From NCBI RefSeq assembly GCF_050859505.1, contig NZ_CP193934.1, positions 310,001 to 374,000 of the forward strand: a DNA stretch of 64,000 nt. Reading direction: 5' to 3'. The stretch comes from Marinirhabdus sp050859505 (GTDB lineage Bacteria; Bacteroidota; Bacteroidia; Flavobacteriales; Flavobacteriaceae). The notes under the pieces were generated by a model, which had not been told where the DNA came from, made no database searches, and worked only from the letters and a program-made list of their open reading frames with translations. Shown here in pieces: positions 8,203 to 17,013 of this stretch (its first letter is position 1; the number at the start of each line of letters is the position of its first letter). Position numbers and translations under genes: made by a program.

Positions 8203-8504
8203 TAATTTAAAAATTAAACTTTTAGTCAACAAAGAAACCAAACGAAGGAAAATAAAGAAATATCAACGGAATTAAAAAGTCATTGCTTGCGTTTTTATTG
8301 AGCCAAAATATGCATAACATAAGGGGAGTTTGATTATAATTTCATTTTCTATTTCTTTGATAGCTATCTATATCTGCAAAGAATCACAAAGAAAAGTATA
8401 GTTATAAACAAAGCTATAACATTTAAGTTATGGTTTTCTGTTTAATAGTCAGCCGCGGCTGAGACTCGAGCAAGTGTCCGTCGTGGCGGATATGAGCCTA
8501 ACAG
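8203..8504. other. AT-rich spacer with small inverted repeats
   Basis: No gene was found in this roughly 300-base stretch. It holds a perfect 10-base palindrome GATAGCTATC (8359-8368) flanked by TTCTTTG/CAAAGAA arms, a GTTATA/TATAAC inverted repeat (8401-8420), and near its right end a GC-rich palindrome of the dispersed type described at 8448. Confidence 0.5.
8448..8465. repeat. GC-rich palindromic element
   Basis: Contains the perfect 14-base palindrome TCAGCCGCGGCTGA (8449-8462). The same core, as a 16-base palindrome, recurs at 35713-35728 between groES and groEL. It is strongly GC-rich against an AT-rich background and is probably a dispersed intergenic element. Confidence 0.6.
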
Positions 8505-8759
8505 TTATTCAAAATTTATAGTATTTGCAATGCATTCTCTGCCAACACCCGATTTCAAAAACTTCTCGAATAACAATGCCTCCTTTTTATTTTTGAAAAA
8601 CGCAACAAACACAACGTTCCAAGGACGATATCTAATTGTCCAACCCCTTTTTCCTAAGCTGTTATGAGAGTGAAAACGAGAAATTAAATTACTGGTATAA
8701 CCTATATACCTTTTACGATAGGTATGAGACCATAAAATATAAACTACAAATTCTTCCAT
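8505..8759 (-). CDS. GIY-YIG nuclease-fold protein (UPF0213/YhbQ-like)
   Basis: 84 residues, the length of a stand-alone GIY-YIG domain. Visible core residues are VYI (6-8, taking the place of GIY), RYIG (17-20), Arg28 in SNLISRFHSHN, and glutamates in KKEALLFEKFLKSG (Glu60/Glu65). The C-terminal phrase KSGVGRECI is typical of the small flavobacterial members. In other bacteria such proteins are nicking nucleases of uncertain role. It lies directly downstream of the initiator tRNA gene and its terminator hairpin, a common position for these genes in flavobacteria. The start at 8759 abuts that hairpin, so its own transcription may be weak. Confidence 0.85.
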   Translation of the reverse strand: MEEFVVYILWSHTYRKRYIGYTSNLISRFHSHNSLGKRGWTIRYRPWNVVFVAFFKNKKEALLFEKFLKSGVGRECIANTINFE

Positions 8760-8790
8760 AAAAAAACTCCCCTAAAAGCTAGGGGAGTTT
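8760..8790 (-). terminator. Terminator of the initiator tRNA gene
   Basis: An 11-bp perfect stem (AAACTCCCCTA with TAGGGGAGTTT) and a five-base loop, followed on the minus strand by six T. It begins about ten bases after the tRNA 3' end. Confidence 0.85.
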
Positions 8791-8798
8791 TGATTTAG

Positions 8799-8871
<73 letters not shown>

Positions 8872-8932
8872 ATGTATGCTCCAACTCTTCAAATAAGCAC
8901 TAGTTCATAGGACTAGCAGAATTATTGGACTG

Positions 8933-8963
8933 CAAAGATACAAAGCTTTTACAATCCCGCAAG
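8933..8963 (-). promoter_or_regulatory. Bacteroidota-type promoter of the initiator tRNA gene
   Basis: On the minus strand, CTTG, then 19 bases, then TATCTTTG: the primary sigma-factor consensus of Bacteroidota with ideal spacing. The -7 box lies about 60 bases upstream of the tRNA 5' end. Confidence 0.75.
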
Positions 8964-9036
8964 TTAAATCAACCTATATTTTTAACATTACATCACAAAA
9001 ATTTCAGCAAATTAAGCGATATGATTACTTTTAGCT

Positions 9037-10587
9037 ATGTCAAAAAAACTACGAAACACTATTTTAATTATTTTAGGAATCGCTTTACTGCTGCTTGGAG
9101 GTCTCATTGCCAGCAACATCATTATAAAAAACAAAATTGCTCGCTTTACAAAAGAGCAATTACCACAAAATATTCTCGCCACATTTGAGGATGTTTCTTT
9201 GCATTTACTAAATGGTACACTCACCTATACCGATGTTTCAGTACAACTTCAAAATAAATCTAATGACACGACCCATACCTATCTTACCGCAAATAAGGTA
9301 GTTGTTGAAGACGTAAGCTATTGGGACTATTTGTTTTCTAAAGAAATACATATTGAAGATATTAAAATAAAGTCGCCCAAAATTAAATACTATAAAAATA
9401 AGCTCATTACCTCAAATGATTCAACAAAAAGTAAGGCATTTCTAACCTTAAACAAACCGCTGATTGTTGACGAACTTAGTATAGACAATGCTACCGTTAC
9501 TTTTTTTGATACAGATGAAGATGACATCCTATTGTATGTAGAGAATGTTACGATAGAGGTTGACGACATCACGGTAGACAATACGACCCTAAGTAAAAGG
9601 TTGCCTGTAACCTTTCTTAATTACGAGGCTGAAGCTGATTCCGTTTTTCTAAAAGTAAGTCCGTATGAGAATCTTACAGTGGCTCATTTCAAATTAAAAA
9701 ACGAAAAAGCCAAAATAGAAAACTTGCATCTAAGCACTAAATTTTCAAAGGTTGAGCACGCCAAAATGCTGAAACAAGAACGAGATCATTTTAATGTTAC
9801 CTTAAAAGAAATAGAAGTTAATGCCATAGAGTTTGGTTTCAACAATCGAAAATTCTTCGCCAAAACCAGTCTTATAGCGCTTACCGAAGCAGACGCAACC
9901 ATTTACCGAAACAAATTAGTTGCAAACGACCCCACCATTAAACCTTTGTACAGTAAAATGCTGCGCGAGTTGCCCATAGATCTTACTATAGATTCGGTTC
10001 TGGTTAAAAATAGCACTATAGTGTATCAAGAAAAGGTGAAGCAAGAGCAACCGCCAGGCACTATTTATTTTGACAACTTTAATGCATCCCTAAGCAATAT
10101 TAGCAATACATATCCTGAAGGAGATAATACAAAAATTTCAGTAGACACACAGTTTATGAAAGCTGCTCCCTTGCATGTGGATTGGAGTTTTGATGTAAAT
10201 AACTCTCAAGACAATTTTACTTTTAAAGCAGATTTAGGTCTTCTGTCTGCCGATAAAATGAATACGTTCACGAAACCAAATCTTTTAGTGGAACTAGAAG
10301 GTGAAACCGAAAAAACCTATTTCTCTGTCTATGGCAATAGTGCGCAATCCAAAATTGACATGCGTATAGATTACAAAAATTTCAAGGTGAACTTACTTAA
10401 AAAGAATGGTACCAAAAAAAACAAACTACTATCTGGTATTATTAATATTTTTGTTAAAAAAGATAGTGGAGACAATGAAAGTCAATTTAATGAAGGTAGC
10501 GCTACAGTCACACCAGACCGCACCAAATCTTTTTTTAATTATATATGGCTAAATGTTTCGGCTGCGTTAAAAGATTGTTTACTATAA
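9037..10587 (+). CDS. AsmA/DUF748-like membrane-anchored protein
   Basis: 516 residues with one N-terminal membrane helix (about 8-30, ILIILGIALLLLGGLIASN) and a large periplasmic beta-rich body. The repeated short strands of the type 'IEDIKIKSPKIKYYKNK' and 'VDELSIDNATVTFFD' are typical of the AsmA/DUF748 superfamily, whose long members form beta-groove bridges for lipid transport and whose short members are poorly understood. The C-terminus is a hydrophobic tail (SFFNYIWLNVSAALKDCLL). The gene stands alone and converges on the STAS-like gene four bases away. Envelope maintenance is the likely role; exact function unknown. Confidence 0.75.
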   Translation: MSKKLRNTILIILGIALLLLGGLIASNIIIKNKIARFTKEQLPQNILATFEDVSLHLLNGTLTYTDVSVQLQNKSNDTTHTYLTANKVVVEDVSYWDYLFSKEIHIEDIKIKSPKIKYYKNKLITSNDSTKSKAFLTLNKPLIVDELSIDNATVTFFDTDEDDILLYVENVTIEVDDITVDNTTLSKRLPVTFLNYEAEADSVFLKVSPYENLTVAHFKLKNEKAKIENLHLSTKFSKVEHAKMLKQERDHFNVTLKEIEVNAIEFGFNNRKFFAKTSLIALTEADATIYRNKLVANDPTIKPLYSKMLRELPIDLTIDSVLVKNSTIVYQEKVKQEQPPGTIYFDNFNASLSNISNTYPEGDNTKISVDTQFMKAAPLHVDWSFDVNNSQDNFTFKADLGLLSADKMNTFTKPNLLVELEGETEKTYFSVYGNSAQSKIDMRIDYKNFKVNLLKKNGTKKNKLLSGIINIFVKKDSGDNESQFNEGSATVTPDRTKSFFNYIWLNVSAALKDCLL

Positions 10588-10591
10588 TAGC

Positions 10592-10948
10592 TCAACGTTC
10601 TGCGATCCAGGACATGGCTTCCATGCGTTTTTCTGTATCAAAACTTTTAATAGTTGTGGTAAGAAATAAATTTTCTACCGCTCCACAGCCTTGAATCCAC
10701 TTCCTATTGGTTACCAATGCAATTTTCCTAAGTTTGTCTGCATGTTCTATTTTAAATAGAATTTGATTAATGATGGCAGGTATAGTGAAGTTTTCAATAC
10801 CGTTGTCTTCCAAATACAAATTTATCTTGCCATATTTATTTAGCTTTTCCAGTATACGTATATGAAGTTGGTTTACGCTATTTTCGTCCACCACTCCTTC
10901 TATAAAATATCCTACGGTATCATCAGAAAAACTAAAACTTGAATTCAT
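10592..10948 (-). CDS. SpoIIAA/STAS-like domain protein
   Basis: 118 residues, the length of the SpoIIAA-like (DUF3478) family. It shows the alternating pattern GYFIEGVVDENSVNQLHIRI, then INLYLEDNG, then a long helix (PAIINQILFKIEHADKLRKIA), a strand (ALVTN) and the terminal TEKRMEAMSWI, a motif typical of this group. No signal peptide, so cytosolic. Such proteins have been linked to membrane or lipid-associated SEC14/STAS functions, but the role here is not known. Confidence 0.75.
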   Translation of the reverse strand: MNSSFSFSDDTVGYFIEGVVDENSVNQLHIRILEKLNKYGKINLYLEDNGIENFTIPAIINQILFKIEHADKLRKIALVTNRKWIQGCGAVENLFLTTTIKSFDTEKRMEAMSWIAER

Positions 10949-10982
10949 TGGTAGTCAATTAACTACTAAAGATACAATAATT

Positions 10983-11162
10983 TTATTGACCCAAATCTTC
11001 AGCAGAGAAAGATTGTAACGCTCCGTCTGAAAAAACTACAGAAACAGTAATGGGGTTACAACAAACCTCACAATCTTCCACATAGGTTTGGGATACCGAA
11101 GGATCCAGTAACATAGAGATTTCTTCCCAGCAATAGGGACATTGAAAGTGATGTTCGAACAT
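10983..11162 (-). CDS. CPXCG-type cysteine-rich small protein
   Basis: 59 residues: starts MFEHHFQCPYCWEEISMLLD, contains ...YVEDCEVCCNPITV..., and ends SAEDLGQ. The two cysteine pairs, CPYC at 8-11 and CEVCC at 31-35, make a zinc-ribbon-like knuckle as in the family named for its CPXCG motif; here Tyr and Trp replace two of the motif positions. It lies 34 bases upstream of the STAS-like gene on the same strand, so the two may be co-transcribed. Probably a small zinc-binding cytosolic protein; its role is unknown across the family. Confidence 0.85.
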   Translation of the reverse strand: MFEHHFQCPYCWEEISMLLDPSVSQTYVEDCEVCCNPITVSVVFSDGALQSFSAEDLGQ

Positions 11163-11171
11163 GAATTGGTA

Positions 11172-11206
11172 CTAAGTATTAAGTATTAAGTATTAAGTAT
11201 TAAGTA
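11172..11206. repeat. Seven-base tandem repeat (TAAGTAT)5
   Basis: Four complete copies and most of a fifth copy of TAAGTAT lie between the small cysteine-rich gene and the efflux operon terminator. The array starts about 10 bases upstream of the start of the cysteine-rich gene and could change length by slippage. Confidence 0.9.
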
Positions 11207-11225
11207 AAAATAGAAAAAACCTAAC

Positions 11226-11289
11226 ACTCCCCCTTCGGGGGAGTCGAATTTTTGAATCCGCGTGGCGGAGCACAAAAGTTCGGAGGGGG
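11226..11289 (-). terminator. Hairpin element ending the second efflux operon
   Basis: ACTCCCCC and GGGGGAGT form an 8-bp stem with a three-base loop (11226-11244); on the minus strand it is followed by TGTTAGG and a run of T. The whole unit, a strong hairpin, an imperfect GC-rich palindrome (GAATCCGCGTGGCGGAGC) and a closing GGAGGGGGACT, has the same layout as elements at 20793-20842 and 35696-35737. It may be a dispersed repeat used as terminator. Confidence 0.6.
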
Positions 11290-11290
11290 A

Positions 11291-12607
11291 CTAAAAATCT
11301 ACATTTAAGAGTTGTCCTGTTAATTGAAGCAACTCCAACTCGGCCAACTTGGCTTCATATTTTGCTAAATTTTTATTAGTCCTGGCGTTTAAAAGATTTA
11401 TCTGCGCCTGCCTAAGCTCTACCGATGTAATCTGTCCCAGTTTATAACGTTCCTGTGACCGGTCGTAGTTATTGGTAGCCGTTATTACATTCTGTTCCTG
11501 TAAACTGTACACTTCTAATCTGTTTTGGTAGGCATCATTTGCATTGGCTACATCTCGTTTTACTTCGTTCTCTATTTGCTTTAAAATAAGCTGTTGGGAG
11601 TCCTTTTGAATTCGTAAATTCTTTACATTAGTGATACCACTTCCGCCATCAAACAAATCCCACGTTAAGCTTAATCCGGCTCCAAATCCTGTTGTTGTAC
11701 GGGAACTTGCGAAACTAGTTGAAGGGAAATCTCCCTTATTCCAACCATACGATCCTGTGAGCCCTATGGAAGGTAGGAAAACCGATTTACTAGCTTTGTA
11801 ATTATAATCTGTGATGTTAATATTTTTTCTTGCCTGAAGCAAACGCACATTATTGGTGTCGGACTTAATAATAAATTGCTCCACTTGCAATTCGCCCATA
11901 AAAGCTACTGTGGTATCTACTTCAAAATTTCGCTCTAATTCGGTATTAAGGACCACTGTTAAATCACGTTTGGTGTTTCGGAGTTGTTGGCGGGCATTCA
12001 GTAAATTTATACTGTCTGTTACAATATCTACTTCAGCATTTAGCACTTCTAGTTTGTTTACCTGCCCGTAATCAAAACTATATTCTGCCCGGGTTAAACG
12101 TGTTTTTGTATTTTCAAAAGTTTGTTTTAACACTTCAATATTTTCAGTAATTCGTGCTACTTCGTAATACACAGAAAAGAGTTGCAAAATTGTAGTTTCA
12201 ATGGTTTGTCTTGCTTGTAATTCGCCAAGAGCATAATTTTCCTTTAAAGTTTTATAATTGTACCATCTCCCTAAACCATCAAACAAGGTGTAGTTTAGGT
12301 TAATAGACGCATTGTATTGTGTAGTCTCTGCACCATCCACAACGTTTGTAGTACCGTCGTTAAAGGTGACTTCCTGGTCTTCTAAATTGTAATTTGCGCC
12401 AGCCAACCCCGTTAAAGAAGGTAAAAACCCTGAGTTTAAAATACCCTGATTATTGTCTGCAATTTCAAGATCGTTATTGGCTATTTCAATACCGAAGTTA
12501 TTCTGTAGCGTTTCTTTAATAGCTTCCTGTTTCGTAAGCATTTCTTGAGCCGAAACACTTCCAAAACCAATAAGACCTAGTAGTACTACTGTTAATTTAA
12601 GCCGCAT
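11291..12607 (-). CDS. TolC-family outer-membrane efflux channel
   Basis: 438 residues with a signal peptide (MRLKLTVVLLGLIGFGSVSAQ) and the two repeated coiled-coil/beta-strand halves of the OEP family (for example LNYTLFDGLGR in the first half and LTWDLFDGG in the second). It would form the trimeric outer-membrane exit duct for the RND pump encoded just upstream. The start overlaps the end of the pump gene by 11 bases, so translation is coupled. Last gene of the operon; a strong hairpin follows. Confidence 0.95.
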   Translation of the reverse strand: MRLKLTVVLLGLIGFGSVSAQEMLTKQEAIKETLQNNFGIEIANNDLEIADNNQGILNSGFLPSLTGLAGANYNLEDQEVTFNDGTTNVVDGAETTQYNASINLNYTLFDGLGRWYNYKTLKENYALGELQARQTIETTILQLFSVYYEVARITENIEVLKQTFENTKTRLTRAEYSFDYGQVNKLEVLNAEVDIVTDSINLLNARQQLRNTKRDLTVVLNTELERNFEVDTTVAFMGELQVEQFIIKSDTNNVRLLQARKNINITDYNYKASKSVFLPSIGLTGSYGWNKGDFPSTSFASSRTTTGFGAGLSLTWDLFDGGSGITNVKNLRIQKDSQQLILKQIENEVKRDVANANDAYQNRLEVYSLQEQNVITATNNYDRSQERYKLGQITSVELRQAQINLLNARTNKNLAKYEAKLAELELLQLTGQLLNVDF

Positions 12608-15600
12608 GTTCTTCTTCTTCTTTTTGTTCTTTTATAGCACGTTCTACATCTTCCTTAGGCACTTTATTACCCGTATACAACCACTTAGCTCCTGTTTTAG
12701 TGCTATTGGTTAATGAAAGTAACAACGGCAAAATAATTAATGTGAGGAGCGTCGCAATTCCTATACCGTAGGCAATGGAGATTGCCATAGGCTTTAGGAA
12801 TTGTGCTTGTCTACTCTTTTCTAACAGCAGCGGAGCAATTCCTGCGATTGTTGTTAAAGAAGTAAGAAAAATAGCTCTAAATCTTGAACGACCCGCTTCG
12901 TATAAAGCTTCGTCAAATTTCATGCCTTCCCGTAAATAACTATTAAATTTACCAATAAGCACCAAGCCATCATTCACCATAATACCAATCAAGGCTATAA
13001 TCCCCAACATAGAAAGTATATTAATGGGGAAGTCATGAATCCAATGCCCCCAAGCCACAGCAATAAAGCTGAAAGGTATCATCAACATTAACAAAAAGGG
13101 CTGGCTATAACTACGGAAGGTAAATGCAATCACCACATAAATCAAGAAAAGTATAATAGGCACTGCCGTTTTAGCCGAATTTGTCAACTTATTGGCTTCC
13201 CTATTTTGCCCTTCATACTGCACTGAAATTGTTGGATACTTAGATAAAATCTCTGGCATCACATTAGCCTGAATGTCTGCAAGAATTTCAGTAGGACTCC
13301 CTTTAGGGTCGGCCATATCTGCATTTACTTGTATTTCCCGAAGACCGTTAAGGTGACTTATACTTTCGTCTCCTCTTTTAATAGTATAGGTAGCAATTTC
13401 GCCAAATGGAACTCGCTGTCCGCCTGGAGTGATAATGCGCATATCGTCCAAATCGTTAATAGACTCACGGTTTATACGGTCGTAACGCACCCAAACTCGT
13501 ATTTCGTCCTGCCCACGTTGAAACCGTTGTGCTTGTAACCCAAAAAATCCAGCTCGTACCTGGCTCATTACTTCAAGCAAGTTCAATCCTAATGCATAGG
13601 CGGTTTCATTAAGTTCAATATTAATTTCTTTAATTCCTTCGGGGTCTGTATCTGCCACGTCTGTTAGGAGTGAGTTATTTTCGAGGCTAAGTTTAAGTTC
13701 ATCCTTGGCCGCTTTTAACTCTTCGGTATTATTACCTAGCAATGATACTGAAACCGGATTTCCCCCAAAGTTACCTCCAGATCCAAACGTAAGGCGTTCT
13801 ACCCCGTATACCTGGCCCACTTCTTCACGGATAGCATTGGTGATCTCGGGTGAGCCGAAATCGCGTTCTTCTCCTGGCAATAAATTCACATTTAACGATG
13901 CCTTGTTGTTTCCGGGGCCTACCCGCTTAATAATGTTTTCTACTACCTGTAAATTGCCTGTTTGCCTTTCAGTAAAACGTTCGTTTACTTTCCAAGCAGC
14001 GGTCTCTACTGCAGTTATAATACTGTCGGTAATTTTTGGATTGGTCCCTTCGGGCATCAGCAAATCTATACTCACACGATCGCTCGCAATACTTGGGAAG
14101 AAGGCTCCACGAATAATTCCACCTTGAAAAGAACCTACGGTTATAATCATAAGCCCTAGAAGAATGGCAAATGTCACAAAGCGTTGATTGAGGGCAAAAC
14201 GCAACACGGGACTGTACAAATTATCACGTAAATACCGCATAAAACGATCACCATAGTCATTAACGATACGCAATTTTTGAAATGCTTTTGCTATGCCTTT
14301 TTTATTAGCTCGCTCTTCTTTGGTCTCCCGTTTCAAAGCTTTTGAATGTGCAATATGCGCGGGAAGAATAATAAGTGCTTCAATTAAGGAAACTACTAAG
14401 GTTAAAATTACAATAACCGAAACTTCACTAAAAAAATCACCTATCCGCCCATCGAGAAAAAGGAAGGTGGAGAAAGCTAATACTGTTGTTATAATAGCCG
14501 AAATTACAGGGGGCAGTACCTCCATAGTCCCATCAATAGCCGCCTGAATGGGTGTTTTGCCTTTCTCGTAATGCTGGTAAATGTTTTCTGAAATAACAAT
14601 ACCATCATCTACTAAAATACCAATTACAATGATCATCCCGAAAAGGGATAGCACATTGATGGTTACATCAAATTGAGCTGCAAAAATAAACATCCCCAAA
14701 AACGAAATGGGCAAACCAACCGCAACCCAGAAAGCCAATCGGGTATTTAGGAAAATTGACAGGAATAATAAAACTAAAATAATACCCGCAATTCCATTGT
14801 CACGAAGTAGCCTCGTTCTATCTTTTAAACGAATGGAAGAATCGCTCACCACATCGATCTTTACACCAGTATATTTTTGATTGAATTCGTCTACATATTC
14901 ATTTACCTGCGCTGCTGTAGAAAGAAGATCTTCACTGTTGGTATTTGTTATTTCAACGTTTACAGCTACATTCCCATTAAAATAAGACGCGTTGGGCGTT
15001 TCAGAAAACCTGTCCTGGACGGTAGCCACATCTTGTAATCTTACAACGGTACCATTAGGATTGGCACGAACAACCAAATTATTTAACTCATCCCCGTAGT
15101 ACGATCTGTTATTTGCGCGAATTAAATAATCTTCGGCATCTGTCTTAATATTTCCTCCTGTGGTTAAAATATTTGCCTGAGAAACTGCAGCGGCTACTTC
15201 AGTAAAGCTTAAGTTATAGGCTAACAAATCGTTTTCACGAACAGCAATTTCAATTTCTTCTTCGGGGTACCCAGATACTGTTATTTGGGAAATTCCCTCC
15301 ATGGCACGCAAATCGTTTTCAATTTGCCTACCAATTTGTTTTAGTGAACTCAATTCAATATTATCGCCACTTATGGCAAAGTCTATGGTTTGCCTAATAC
15401 GTTCTTGCTTAGCAACCACCAGAGGTTCCATTCCTGTGGGAAAGTTCGGAACACGATCTACTGCGTTCTTTACCTCGGCAAGCATGGCGTCTATATCTTC
15501 GTCACTCTCAATTTCAACTGTAATACTTCCTCCACTTTCCCGGGAAGTAGAGGTAACACGTTCTACACCTATTAACCCTTTTAAATTATCTTCAATTTTA

Positions 15601-15797
15601 AGGACTATCCCCTCTTCAATCTCTTGAGGAGCAGCACCGGGATAGGCAACACTAATACTTATAATTTCGGCTTCTTGTAATGGAAAAAAGGAAGATTTTA
15701 ATTGCAACAATCCGAAGACACCAAAAATTATAAAAGCAAGGAGCAAAACATTTACCGCTACCCCGTACTTTATAAAATAACTTATAACTTTTCTCAT
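12597..15797 (-). CDS. RND efflux pump inner-membrane permease
   Basis: 1066 residues, full length for an AcrB-type pump. The start at 15797 (MRKVISYFIKYG) follows the adaptor stop after one base; an upstream in-frame ATG would overlap the adaptor. There are two repeats of six membrane helices with large porter loops. The helix-4 aspartate pair of GILVDDGIVISE is at 397-398, and the second half has GIMVNDGLVLIGKF at the matching place. The porter phrase SVAYPGAAPQEIEEG is typical. The sequence resembles the branch with more divergent, non-AcrB porter loops common in marine Bacteroidota, so drugs, metals or lipids are possible substrates. Confidence 0.95.
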   Translation of the reverse strand: MRKVISYFIKYGVAVNVLLLAFIIFGVFGLLQLKSSFFPLQEAEIISISVAYPGAAPQEIEEGIVLKIEDNLKGLIGVERVTSTSRESGGSITVEIESDEDIDAMLAEVKNAVDRVPNFPTGMEPLVVAKQERIRQTIDFAISGDNIELSSLKQIGRQIENDLRAMEGISQITVSGYPEEEIEIAVRENDLLAYNLSFTEVAAAVSQANILTTGGNIKTDAEDYLIRANNRSYYGDELNNLVVRANPNGTVVRLQDVATVQDRFSETPNASYFNGNVAVNVEITNTNSEDLLSTAAQVNEYVDEFNQKYTGVKIDVVSDSSIRLKDRTRLLRDNGIAGIILVLLFLSIFLNTRLAFWVAVGLPISFLGMFIFAAQFDVTINVLSLFGMIIVIGILVDDGIVISENIYQHYEKGKTPIQAAIDGTMEVLPPVISAIITTVLAFSTFLFLDGRIGDFFSEVSVIVILTLVVSLIEALIILPAHIAHSKALKRETKEERANKKGIAKAFQKLRIVNDYGDRFMRYLRDNLYSPVLRFALNQRFVTFAILLGLMIITVGSFQGGIIRGAFFPSIASDRVSIDLLMPEGTNPKITDSIITAVETAAWKVNERFTERQTGNLQVVENIIKRVGPGNNKASLNVNLLPGEERDFGSPEITNAIREEVGQVYGVERLTFGSGGNFGGNPVSVSLLGNNTEELKAAKDELKLSLENNSLLTDVADTDPEGIKEINIELNETAYALGLNLLEVMSQVRAGFFGLQAQRFQRGQDEIRVWVRYDRINRESINDLDDMRIITPGGQRVPFGEIATYTIKRGDESISHLNGLREIQVNADMADPKGSPTEILADIQANVMPEILSKYPTISVQYEGQNREANKLTNSAKTAVPIILFLIYVVIAFTFRSYSQPFLLMLMIPFSFIAVAWGHWIHDFPINILSMLGIIALIGIMVNDGLVLIGKFNSYLREGMKFDEALYEAGRSRFRAIFLTSLTTIAGIAPLLLEKSRQAQFLKPMAISIAYGIGIATLLTLIILPLLLSLTNSTKTGAKWLYTGNKVPKEDVERAIKEQKEEEEHAA

Positions 15798-15798
15798 G

Positions 15799-16944
15799 CT
15801 ATTCGGTTGTTTCAGTTTCGTTACTCGCCGGAGCACTATCTCGATTTACTTTTACCAACATACCTGCATATGCCCCAGGAATCGATTTTAATAAAACAAC
15901 TGTTCCGTCGGGTACACCTTGAACTACAACCTCTTTGGGAGAAAAATAGACGGGTTCTACTTTTATAAGATCAAGAATACTATCCCTAACAATAAAAATT
16001 TCGGACTCGTCTACTAATAATTTTCTTGAAATCTTGATAGCATTCGTTTGTTCGCGAGCTTCCAATTGCGCCTCTAGGTACATTCCTTCTTTTAAATCAT
16101 CACCTTTCACCTCTACAAAAACCTTTATGGTTTGAGTATCTGGATCTATACGACCATTGACACGGCTCACTGTTCCTGTGTAGGTTTTAGAGCTCTGCGG
16201 AACTGAAAGCTCTACTTTTTCCCCTAGTTTCAGTAAATCACTAAATGTTTTACCAATAGCCAATTCCAACTCAAATACCGAAGTGTCAATATATTCACCC
16301 AATTTTTGTCCTTGACGAATTAGCGTTCCTTTAGTCACCAAAGCTTCGGTTAAAATACCACTGTAAGGAGCGTAGATATTGTATTTCCCTAAACGCTGTT
16401 CGAGGTTCTTTAAATTGTAATATGCAGCATATACACCACGACCTGTAACAAAATACTTTACTTTATCTGACGTAATTTCAGGCAAGGCTGGTACCGACTT
16501 ATTAACATCAAAATTATCTAAATAAGTTTGCCATTTGGAAAATGAATCTGGATAATCTAACCGAAAATCCGGCATTAAGGAAGTCACTAAATTATAAAAC
16601 TCACTTTTAGAGGCTTGTACCGAAGCATAATATTCTGCTGCATTAATCCTTATAAGAGCCTGGCCTTTTGAATAGGGTTGCCCTGCTTTAAAATCGTTGG
16701 CACTTCCTTGAAAAACACCTTGTACTTCAGAGTACAACTCAAAGCGATTTTTGGCTTGGAGTGTTCCATTTGCTGGGATTACAATAGGTACTGTACTATT
16801 TGTGACAGGTTCAGCAAAAACCGTTTTTATAATTTTGGCAATTTCTGGCTTTTCTTTGGTGTTATTATCTATGAGATATTTAGAACCAAAAAAAGCTATA
16901 ACAAGAATTGCTACTCCAAGGCCGTATAGTATAAGTTTTCGCAT
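15799..16944 (-). CDS. RND efflux periplasmic adaptor (HlyD-like)
   Basis: 381 residues with an N-terminal membrane anchor (LILYGLGVAILVIAFFGSKYLI) in place of a lipoprotein signal. Domains: lipoyl half (ANGTLQAKNRFELYSEVQG), a hairpin interrupted by a longer, less coiled segment (about 100-170, SLMPDFRLDYPDSFSKW), second lipoyl half (IYAPYSGILTEALVTKGTLI), then a beta-barrel (SVPQSSKTYTGTVSRVNGRID). First gene of the three-gene efflux operon adaptor-pump-TolC. The substituted hairpin segment sets it apart from the adaptor at 1670. Confidence 0.92.
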   Translation of the reverse strand: MRKLILYGLGVAILVIAFFGSKYLIDNNTKEKPEIAKIIKTVFAEPVTNSTVPIVIPANGTLQAKNRFELYSEVQGVFQGSANDFKAGQPYSKGQALIRINAAEYYASVQASKSEFYNLVTSLMPDFRLDYPDSFSKWQTYLDNFDVNKSVPALPEITSDKVKYFVTGRGVYAAYYNLKNLEQRLGKYNIYAPYSGILTEALVTKGTLIRQGQKLGEYIDTSVFELELAIGKTFSDLLKLGEKVELSVPQSSKTYTGTVSRVNGRIDPDTQTIKVFVEVKGDDLKEGMYLEAQLEAREQTNAIKISRKLLVDESEIFIVRDSILDLIKVEPVYFSPKEVVVQGVPDGTVVLLKSIPGAYAGMLVKVNRDSAPASNETETTE

Positions 16945-17013
16945 TAACAGGTCGTAAGTTGGTTAAAAAAAACAAAAATACTGCGAGCCATCTCCTTTGG
17001 CGTTAAAAGTATC

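Noticed and set aside
13705..14127. 140-codon plus-strand frame inside the RND pump gene
   Set aside because: Antisense shadow of a well-supported gene.
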